DNA of 64,000 bases from Taibaiella koreensis (GTDB taxonomy: Bacteria > Bacteroidota > Bacteroidia > Chitinophagales > Chitinophagaceae). The position numbers were made by a program, and so were the translations under genes. The notes under the pieces were generated by a model. It was not told the origin of the DNA. It ran no database searches and saw only the letters and a list, made by a program, of their open reading frames with translations. The stretch is from positions 62,001-126,000 of the forward strand of contig NZ_QVNU01000008.1 of assembly GCF_003545715.1 (NCBI RefSeq), read 5' to 3'. Shown here piece after piece: positions 58,185 through 64,000 of the stretch (its first letter is position 1; the number at the start of each line of letters is the position of its first letter).

Positions 58185-58415
58185 CATTGCTCCGTAGGAG
58201 CAACATGTCTGTAGACAAATACAAGCAACTTGCAATTGCTCCGTAGGAGCAACATGTCTGTAGACAAATACAAGCAACCTTGCAATTGCTCCGTAGGAGC
58301 AAAATGTCTGTAGACAAATACAAGCAACCTTGCCATTGCTCCGTAGGAGCAAAATGTTTGTAGACAAATACAAGCAACCTTGTAATTGCTCCGTAGGAGC
58401 AAAATGCCTGTAGCC
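58185..58415. repeat. tandem array, five units of 49-50 bp with a 17-bp palindrome
   Basis: TTGCTCCGTAGGAGCAA recurs at 58187, 58236, 58286, 58336 and 58386. The inter-palindrome sequence (TGTCTGTAGACAAATACAAG and so on) is also conserved, so it is a tandem repeat and not a CRISPR array. It lies upstream of exbD. The palindrome can form a short hairpin with a GTA-type loop. Confidence 0.88.
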
Positions 58416-58437
58416 CAAATTTAGCCACCGGACAAAA

Positions 58438-58471
58438 AGAAAGCTATCTTCCAAAAAGGAAAATAGCTTTC
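58438..58471 (-). terminator. hairpin terminator between the lanthipeptide gene and the repeat array
   Basis: AAGAAAGCTATCTTCC with GGAAAATAGCTTTCT; on the minus strand followed by TTTTTGTCC. It probably ends the transcript of the gene at 58614-58820. Confidence 0.7.
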
Positions 58472-58613
58472 TATTCATTTATGGCGTAAAGGATAATACA
58501 AATGCTTTAATGATCTCCTTTAATCCATTAGCTTATTCTACAAATACGAAACAGGTATGTTGATTAAAAAAGCCCCGAACCTAAGAACACTGGTTGCTTT
58601 TTAAGGCTTGGTG

Positions 58614-58820
58614 CTAGCCTCCCTGGGTAATGGTGGTGATGCAGACAACAACAGACAGTACACCGATACAGATGGGCGTACGGGTGTGGCAAGCCCCGTT
58701 AGTAATGCAGGCGATGCCCAAAAAACTTTCTCCGCCTTGCACCGCTTTTTGAGCGTCTGGTTGCAGAGGAGATATGGTTGATTTCGAAAGCATCAGCTTT
58801 TTAGCAGTTTTCTTTTTCAT
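58614..58820 (-). CDS. class I lanthipeptide-like precursor peptide (68 aa)
   Basis: Start at MKKKTAKKLMLSKSTISPLQ (58820). The leader KKLMLSKSTISPLQPDAQKAVQGG follows the same class I pattern as the peptide at 47006-47185 (KKL.L.K.TI..L......V.GG). The core after the double Gly has Cys 38, 44, 51 and 60 among Thr/Ser (IACITNGACHTRTPICIG) and a hydrophobic stretch VLSVVVCITTITQGG. The GG cleavage site is residues 29-30. No dehydratase or cyclase is in the window. The frame can be extended by 16 codons upstream but the leader pattern begins here. The leader match is strong; processing is inferred. Confidence 0.72.
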   Translation of the reverse strand: MKKKTAKKLMLSKSTISPLQPDAQKAVQGGESFLGIACITNGACHTRTPICIGVLSVVVCITTITQGG

Positions 58821-59184
58821 AAAATTGGTTTTGGTTTTACAATCGTGAATAACAAAAATCGGGGGCAATAAATTGTTAGCAATGATTGAACGCCAGGTCC
58901 GGGGTCAAAAGAAACGCGTAATTGGTTGAAATAAGCTTCGGTAAAATTACATCCTAAATAAGCTAAAACGAACCATACGCTATGCGTAATTTAAGTACAA
59001 TCATCCAATTAAATATTAGCCGCAATATCAGGCTGATCTGGCATACAACTGCAGCCTGTCCTTGCTCGAATCACCGGGTCGATAAGCATGATATTCCGGA
59101 CTTTATTGTCTGTTTTGTATCAGGCATAAAGACGGGTTGCTACCCTTTATGCGCCCTGCCCGGTGTAGCGACTTAGTGGATTAC
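58821..59184. other. gene-free stretch upstream of the lanthipeptide gene
   Basis: Contains the leader of the peptide gene and the 3' flank of the YihY gene. One short open frame (58982-59176) has no recognisable content. I see no other feature. Confidence 0.4.
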
Positions 59185-60120
59185 CTATAATTTATGTTCT
59201 TCCTTCAGGTGTTTGAGCAACCGTTTGTCACTGTACTCGGCATAGCTGCTGGGAATAATACGTTTGCCGTGGTATTCAATATAAGCCCGGGTAAACTCGG
59301 CGCCGAAGTAGAGAATAGCAGCAGAAAAATAGATCCATAGCAGCAGCACGATAACAGAGCTGGCTGCCCCATAAAGGCTTACCGTATTGGTTTTGCTGAT
59401 GTATAGGCCGATGAGGAACTTGCCGATCATGAACAAGGCAGAAGTAACGAAGGCACCCGGCCATACCTGTTTCCAGCGGATACGCACGTCGGGCAGCATT
59501 TTAAAAATGACCGAAAACAGGAAGCTGATCACGAAAAAGATTACGGTGGTATTGATCAGGCTTAGTACATTGATCGGCAGATCGGGCAGCAGCCGGAGCA
59601 GGTAAGTGCTCATGGCGATCAGCAACGCGTTGACAATGAGCGAAACGATCAATAGAAAACCCAGCCCTATGATCATCGAAAAAGAAAGCGCCCGGTTGAG
59701 CAGTAGCTTGATAAAGCCCTTCTTGGCTCTGGGGCGTACGCCCCATATCATGTTGAGGGAATCCTGTATTTCCACGAAAATACCCGTAGCGCCGATCACC
59801 AGCGCTATCGCGCCGATAATGGTAGCCGTCAGGCTGTTCTTTTGCGATTGCAATGCCCTGATCACATCCTGTACCTGCTTGGCTGTCGCCTGGCCCAGCA
59901 CATCTTTTAGCTCGGTAAAAATACGGCCCTGTATAGCATCCTGCCCATAAACAGCGCCACCGAAAATGATGATGAGCAACAGCATGGGGGGGAGCGAAAA
60001 AATGGTGCTGTAGGCCAGTGCTGAGCTGAGCTTCATGCCTTTATCGTCAGCAAAACCGGTTGCTGCATCCACCAAAATTCTCCAATATTTATTGCTAATT
60101 TGTTTTACTTTCGTTGCCAT
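59185..60120 (-). CDS. YihY/virulence factor BrkB family membrane protein
   Basis: Polytopic inner-membrane protein, 311 residues, with about six helices. The N-terminal GMKLSSALAYSTIFSLPPMLLLIIIFGGAVYG, the LTATIIGAIALVIGATGIFVEIQDSLNMIWGVRPRAKKG segment and the later VRIRWKQVWPGAFVTSALFMIGKFLIGLYISKTNTVSLYGAASSVIVLLLWIYFSAAILYFGAEFTRAY are the family hallmarks. Once annotated as ribonuclease BN, the family has no confirmed activity. It is divergent from the MarR gene. Confidence 0.92.
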   Translation of the reverse strand: MATKVKQISNKYWRILVDAATGFADDKGMKLSSALAYSTIFSLPPMLLLIIIFGGAVYGQDAIQGRIFTELKDVLGQATAKQVQDVIRALQSQKNSLTATIIGAIALVIGATGIFVEIQDSLNMIWGVRPRAKKGFIKLLLNRALSFSMIIGLGFLLIVSLIVNALLIAMSTYLLRLLPDLPINVLSLINTTVIFFVISFLFSVIFKMLPDVRIRWKQVWPGAFVTSALFMIGKFLIGLYISKTNTVSLYGAASSVIVLLLWIYFSAAILYFGAEFTRAYIEYHGKRIIPSSYAEYSDKRLLKHLKEEHKL

Positions 60121-60247
60121 ACAAATAAAATGATTAGCGGCATCAGCCGCCTGGCGCTAACGAGCCTATGGTCTGGCAGGCCACCGGCCAGGCGATCATT
60201 TAAGCCCCGATCACATACCTATGTACTGTTTATTATAAACGCCTGCC

Positions 60248-60730
60248 ATGAGACTTGAAGACGAATTAAAAATGCAACAATTTACGGATAATTTCCAAAG
60301 AGCCTATTTAAACATTATTTTTACGGCCAGCTGGATGGAGACCTCCATGCAACAGCGATTGAAGCATTACAACATCACCACGCCCCAATTCAACGTTTTA
60401 CGCATTTTAAGAGGTCAGAAAGGAAAGCCCATGAGCGCTTTCGCGATACAGGAACGGATGATCCACCGCACCTCCAATGTAACCCGCATCCTGGAAAAAT
60501 TGGTAGAGAAGAACCTAGTTACCCGCGAGAGCAGCCCGGTTAACCGGCGTATGATCGACGTACGGCTTACGAGCGAAGGACTCGACCTGGTCAACAGTAC
60601 CGACACCATGGCTATTGATGCTTATAAGCAAATGGCCTGTGCCATGAATGAAGAGGAAGCAAGGCTGATGGGCGACTGGCTGGATAAGATCAGGGAGCAG
60701 GAGCCCGGCTGTGGCTGCGATAAAGACTAA
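60248..60730 (+). CDS. MarR family transcriptional regulator
   Basis: Winged-helix dimeric repressor, 160 residues. LKHYNITTPQFNVLRILRGQKGKPMSAFAIQERMIHRTSNVTRILEKLVEKNLVTRESSPVNRRMIDVRLTSEG covers the recognition helix and wing; flanking helices form the dimer interface. The last residues contain Cys (PGCGCDKD) and could sense oxidants or metal, though this is speculation. It is followed by xerD, whose start is 26 bases downstream of its stop. The target may be its own promoter or the divergent YihY gene. Confidence 0.9.
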   Translation: MRLEDELKMQQFTDNFQRAYLNIIFTASWMETSMQQRLKHYNITTPQFNVLRILRGQKGKPMSAFAIQERMIHRTSNVTRILEKLVEKNLVTRESSPVNRRMIDVRLTSEGLDLVNSTDTMAIDAYKQMACAMNEEEARLMGDWLDKIREQEPGCGCDKD

Positions 60731-60755
60731 CCTTGCCCCTTTTTCCAAACTTAAT

Positions 60756-61661
60756 ATGTGGAGTGCCTATATCAAAGGCTTTAAGGCCTTTTTACAGCTG
60801 GAGAAATCATTGTCCCGGCATTCGGTCGACGCGTACCTGCACGATGTGCAGCTGCTGGCGCGCTTCCTGGAGCAACACCATGCGGCCATTGCTTTTGAGG
60901 ACATCAAACTGCAACACCTGCAGCAATTTCTCCAATCGATACATGAGCAGGAGCTGGCTGCGGCTTCCCAGGCCAGGATCATCTCGGGGGTAAAAGCCTT
61001 TTTTCATTACCTGATTGCTGAAGAGGTGATCGCACAAAACCCCACGGAACTGCTGGAAGCCCCTAAGCTGAAGCGAAAGCTGCCTGATGTGCTGGGGGTT
61101 ACCGAGGTAGAGCAGCTCTTTAGCGGCCTCGACCACAGCACGCCCGAAGGGCAGCGCAACCGCGCAATACTGGAAACCATGTACAGCTCAGGCCTGCGCG
61201 TCAGCGAGCTGATTGCCCTGGAGCTTACCAATCTTTATCTCGATGTAGGCTTTATTCGCGTGATCGGGAAAGGGAACAAGGAACGCCTGGTACCCATAGG
61301 CGACGAAGCCGTAAAGTATATCGAACTTTACCGGGAGCACATCCGCAATCACATTGTACCCAAAAAGGGACAGGAAAACATCCTGTTCCTCAACCGGAGA
61401 GGCAGCGGGCTTTCCCGTGTCATGATATTTTATATCATTAAGGAAGCGGCGCAGCGTGCCGGTATTACCAAAAATATCCACCCGCATACGTTGCGGCATA
61501 GCTTTGCCACGCACCTGGTGGAAGGCGGCGCCGATCTGAGAGCCGTGCAGGAAATGCTGGGCCACGAAAGCATTACCACTACCGAGATCTATACGCACCT
61601 CGACAGGGGCTTCCTGAGGCAGACCCTGGAAAAATACCACCCACGCTTCCATAACCGATAA
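60756..61661 (+). CDS. xerD: site-specific tyrosine recombinase XerD
   Basis: Chromosome dimer resolution recombinase, 301 residues from MWSAYIKGFKAFLQLEKSLS. The catalytic set is complete: Arg148 (SSGLRVSEL), Lys172 (GKGNKERLVP), His244 and Arg247 (HPHTLRHSFATHL), His270 (MLGHES) and the nucleophile Tyr279 (TTTEIYTHL). The N-terminal SAM-like DNA-binding domain is intact. The earlier in-frame ATG at 60711 lies inside marR. The dif site and XerC are not in view. A housekeeping role rather than a phage integrase is supported by the chromosomal context. Confidence 0.94.
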   Translation: MWSAYIKGFKAFLQLEKSLSRHSVDAYLHDVQLLARFLEQHHAAIAFEDIKLQHLQQFLQSIHEQELAAASQARIISGVKAFFHYLIAEEVIAQNPTELLEAPKLKRKLPDVLGVTEVEQLFSGLDHSTPEGQRNRAILETMYSSGLRVSELIALELTNLYLDVGFIRVIGKGNKERLVPIGDEAVKYIELYREHIRNHIVPKKGQENILFLNRRGSGLSRVMIFYIIKEAAQRAGITKNIHPHTLRHSFATHLVEGGADLRAVQEMLGHESITTTEIYTHLDRGFLRQTLEKYHPRFHNR

Positions 61662-61699
61662 CTTCTGTACCTTCGCCATCGAATTGCAGGAAGATCATT

Positions 61700-62362
61700 A
61701 TGCAGACATATAAGACATCAAAGGCCAGGGAAAACGTCCTGAGGAAGATCAGGATGGCCCTGCAGGAAGAGGCCGTTCCCATGCCGTTTCCGGAAGCAGA
61801 GAAAGTAGCGGTATCTTCGGTATTCAGCGCGCTATCGGAAGGTACACCGGAGGAAACCTTTGCCGCAGAATTTTCCCATATCGGGGGACACTTCGTTTTT
61901 TGCAACAACCAGGATGAGCTGCTGGCCAATCTGAAGCTGCTGGCCGAGAGCAGGGGCTGGACCGAAGTACTGTGCGCCCACAAATCATTGTTTTCTTTCC
62001 TGGTCAACAATAAGCTCTCTTTTGTTAGGGAATTCAATCCCAGTCATGAGCAAGCCCAGGTATGCATTACCGACTGTGAAGCAGCAGTGGCCCGTACGGG
62101 CAGCTTCCTGTTCAGCAGCAGGCAGAACCATGGCAGGGTTGCCCCGGTCTATTTTCCCATACATATTATCGTGGTACAGCCACACCAGGTAGTGCCGGAT
62201 ATTGCCGACGGTCTAAAATTGCTCAGACAAAAATACAATGACCAGCTACCCTCGATGATCAGCCTCAATACCGGCCCCAGCCGTACGGCCGATATAGAGA
62301 AGACCCTGGTTACCGGTGTGCATGGTCCCAAAGAAGTATTCTGTTTTTTCCTGAACCAATAA
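61700..62362 (+). CDS. LUD domain protein (LutC/YkgG-like)
   Basis: LUD-domain protein, 220 residues: SKARENVLRKIRMALQEE at the N-terminus, HFVFCNNQDELLANLKLLAESRGW, VCITDCEAAVARTGSFLFSSRQNHGRVAPVYFPIHIIVV and SMISLNTGPSRTADIEKTLVTGVHGPKEVFCFFL, the latter two being diagnostic. In Bacillus, LutC works with LutA and LutB in lactate oxidation; those genes are absent here, as for many single LUD genes of Bacteroidota. It is 38 bases after xerD. Confidence 0.9.
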   Translation: MQTYKTSKARENVLRKIRMALQEEAVPMPFPEAEKVAVSSVFSALSEGTPEETFAAEFSHIGGHFVFCNNQDELLANLKLLAESRGWTEVLCAHKSLFSFLVNNKLSFVREFNPSHEQAQVCITDCEAAVARTGSFLFSSRQNHGRVAPVYFPIHIIVVQPHQVVPDIADGLKLLRQKYNDQLPSMISLNTGPSRTADIEKTLVTGVHGPKEVFCFFLNQ

Positions 62363-62448
62363 AGGCAAGTCAGGTCTTTGCCTGAAATTATCGCTGCACC
62401 CGCATCGGAACATGCCTTGCGTGCGGCAACAACAATTCTTTACCCAGC

Positions 62449-63681
62449 ATGCACCCTTCCCGGCTACAGATAAAAGATTTTACCTACGAACTACCCGAGG
62501 ACCGCATTGCCCGCTATCCTTTGCCCCAACGGGACCAATCACGGCTATTGGTATTCCGCGACGGGCAACTTAGCGAGAGCCGGTACCGGGATATTGCGCA
62601 GCAATTGCCTGCCGGTACACTGTTGATCTTTAACCAGACCAAGGTGATCTATGCGCGTTTGCTGTTCCAAAAGCCTACCGGCGGCCGCATAGAAGTTTTT
62701 TGCCTGGAACCCGATGAACGCTATGCTGAAGTGCAGCAGGCTATGCTGCAGAAAGGATCGGTATACTGGAAATGCCTGGTGGGCGGTGCAGCCAAATGGA
62801 AGGAGGGACAAGTCCTTTCGCTTGAGGTAAACGAACAGCTTGCCATGAAGGCTGCGGTAGCGGAAAAAAGAGAAGGTTACTTTATCCTGGAGCTGAGTTG
62901 GGAACCGGCCATGACCTTTGCCGAAGCCTTGCAGCTGGCCGGTCGTGTGCCATTGCCTCCTTACCTGAACCGGGAAGCAGAAGAAAGCGACGAGCAGCGG
63001 TACCAGACTATATTTGCCAAAGAAGAGGGTAGTGTGGCGGCGCCTACGGCCGCGCTGCATTTTACGGAAGCTATACTGGCGGAACTGCCGGGGCGGAATA
63101 TCGATACGGGCCTGGTGACCCTGCACGTTGGCGCCGGCACTTTTAAGCCGGTGAAGAGCGATACTATGGAAGGGCACGATATGCATGCAGAATGGATAGA
63201 GGCAGATCCGCTGGTATTGCAGCAGTTGATCGACCGGCTCAGGCGGGGCTTACCGGTGGTAGCCGTAGGCACCACTTCGGCCCGTACATTGGAAAGCCTG
63301 TACTGGATAGGTGTACAGCTGCTGCAGAACCCGGATTTTGTACCCTCAGCCGGTGTAGCCGTGCCGCAATGGTATCCCTATGAGCAGGAGACCATTACTG
63401 ATCCTATTACGGCCCTGGAAGCCCTGTCGGATTATCTTCACCGCCATAAGACCAATAAGCTGGTGACCCGTACGCGCATCATCATTGCTCCGGGTTACCG
63501 GTTCAGAGTGATCAAGGGTCTTATTACTAATTTTCATCAGCCCCAATCGACCTTATTACTGCTGGTATCTGCCCTGGTAGGAACAGCCTGGCGCGATATT
63601 TACGATTATGCGCTGGAGCAGGGCTTCCGGTTTCTCAGCTATGGCGATGGATGCCTGCTGTGGCATAAGGAGCTGAACTGA
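62449..63681 (+). CDS. queA: S-adenosylmethionine:tRNA ribosyltransferase-isomerase
   Basis: Queuosine pathway enzyme transferring the ribosyl part of SAM to 7-aminomethyl-7-deazaguanine in tRNA. Length 410. Signatures are FTYELPEDRIARYPLPQRDQSRLLVF at the N-terminus, LLIFNQTKVIYARL, VPLPPYLNREAEESDEQRYQTIFAKEEGSVAAPTAALHFT, VTLHVGAGTFKPV, HAEWIE and TNFHQPQSTLLLLVSAL. It appears intact. Other queuosine genes are not adjacent. It follows the LUD gene by 86 bases. Confidence 0.96.
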   Translation: MHPSRLQIKDFTYELPEDRIARYPLPQRDQSRLLVFRDGQLSESRYRDIAQQLPAGTLLIFNQTKVIYARLLFQKPTGGRIEVFCLEPDERYAEVQQAMLQKGSVYWKCLVGGAAKWKEGQVLSLEVNEQLAMKAAVAEKREGYFILELSWEPAMTFAEALQLAGRVPLPPYLNREAEESDEQRYQTIFAKEEGSVAAPTAALHFTEAILAELPGRNIDTGLVTLHVGAGTFKPVKSDTMEGHDMHAEWIEADPLVLQQLIDRLRRGLPVVAVGTTSARTLESLYWIGVQLLQNPDFVPSAGVAVPQWYPYEQETITDPITALEALSDYLHRHKTNKLVTRTRIIIAPGYRFRVIKGLITNFHQPQSTLLLLVSALVGTAWRDIYDYALEQGFRFLSYGDGCLLWHKELN

Positions 63682-64000
63682 TCATCACACACAAACCACC
63701 CACCACTTTATTTTCCTCATTGCCTAACCCATCGGGCTCACATCGGCGATATTGCTATGTCCCTGCCTTTATCCTGTTGATCTGTAAAAAGCTTTTGCCT
63801 GCAGACAGCGATACAGGCAAGAAAGGCAGGCCAGGGTGGACACTATGCGCCTTATTGCATATAAGTATGTTTTAATGTCATAAAAAAATGAGCAACATTT
63901 AGGATGATACAATGGATATAGCGTATATGATACATCTATACCAGACAAAGGCATCTTGGTTTATACTTTAGCATAAAAAATACTGGAGAAAACATAACGA
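63682..64000. other. gene-free stretch at the right edge
   Basis: No supported gene. A minus-strand frame of 61 codons (63769-63954) has no promoter and an unconvincing composition. The AT-rich end (63850-64000) may hold the promoter of a gene beyond the window. Confidence 0.4.

Noticed and set aside
58185-58415. Possible CRISPR array
   Set aside because: The sequence between the palindromes is conserved, not unique, units are 49-50 bp throughout, and no cas gene is present.
58129-58428. Hundred-codon N-terminal extension of ExbD
   Set aside because: It is the translation of the 50-bp tandem repeat and is cysteine-rich nonsense; the ExbD family begins at the ATG at 58128.
59050-59080. GCTCGAATCACCGG as a possible tRNA T-arm
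   Set aside because: No acceptor stem, anticodon arm or D-arm can be built around it.
58982-59176. Plus-strand 64-codon frame between the peptide gene and YihY
   Set aside because: No recognisable content and no promoter; convergent with a real gene.
63769-63954. Minus-strand 61-codon frame at the right edge
   Set aside because: No promoter, odd composition (many Tyr/Cys), no recognisable motif.

Overview
The window looks like a chromosomal stretch from a member of the Bacteroidota, most likely a Chitinophagaceae relative. The evidence is the TAnnTTTG -7 promoter boxes before many genes, the near absence of purine-rich ribosome binding sites, a PorX-type regulator of type IX secretion, SusC-like plug and carboxypeptidase-regulatory modules, Bacteroidota-style lanthipeptide leaders, and the long IspH form. 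Base composition is near 50% GC, with AT-richer islands around 0.4-0.8, 8.2-9.2, 27.2-27.5, 33.6-34.5 and 44.3-44.8 kb. I saw no rRNA, tRNA or CRISPR array.

Layout. 0-3.1 kb: a truncated TonB-domain protein, a small unknown gene and a cyclophilin lipoprotein set among repeats, including a 450-bp element with perfect 18-bp inverted ends and a relic of a hydrolase gene. 3.1-7.9 kb: small lipoprotein, OsmC, pirin, secreted unknown, pgk and a membrane-anchored metallo-beta-lactamase-fold hydrolase. 8.2-13.2 kb (accessory): a candidate GNAT/HTH toxin-antitoxin pair, an alpha/beta hydrolase, a stand-alone SIR2-like protein, and an ECF sigma factor with its YCII partner. 13.4-20.6 kb: old yellow enzyme, SRPBCC, DUF72, SDR + AraC + Tag, a two-gene unknown operon and a second AraC regulator. 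20.7-25.1 kb: Omp85-like barrel, nadK, LemA and two TPM proteins. 25.4-32.2 kb: thioredoxin-like protein, arginase, a GIY-YIG gene enclosed by palindromic repeat arrays, DUF4287-SRPBCC, ispH, glycosyltransferase, thioesterase and a saccharopine dehydrogenase-like protein. 32.3-35.6 kb: tyrosine degradation (hppD, hmgA) with an unknown membrane protein tightly coupled to hmgA. 35.7-43.2 kb: a very large alpha-2-macroglobulin-like protein carrying a TonB-receptor plug, then porX. 43.4-52.4 kb: SDR, tiny AT-rich genes, an RRM protein, fatty-acid desaturase, an overlooked lanthipeptide precursor, proC, a biotin carboxylase, an Mpl-like ligase and a tiny lipoprotein. 52.6-64 kb: M16 protease pair, ABC-2 permease, ExbD, a tandem palindromic array, a second lanthipeptide precursor, YihY, MarR, xerD, LUD and queA.

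The most interesting items are the two orphan class I lanthipeptide-like precursors with no lanB/lanC in view; the GIY-YIG gene inside REP-like arrays; a family of short elements ending in TGACTATCCGGATATAG; the SIR2-like protein whose usual catalytic His appears to be Asn; the GNAT/HTH pair with a perfect 9-bp operator palindrome; and the macroglobulin-plug fusion. Several genes have a -7 box only 3-6 bases before the start codon, which suggests leaderless mRNAs. All functional calls rest on reading motifs by eye; no database search was run.
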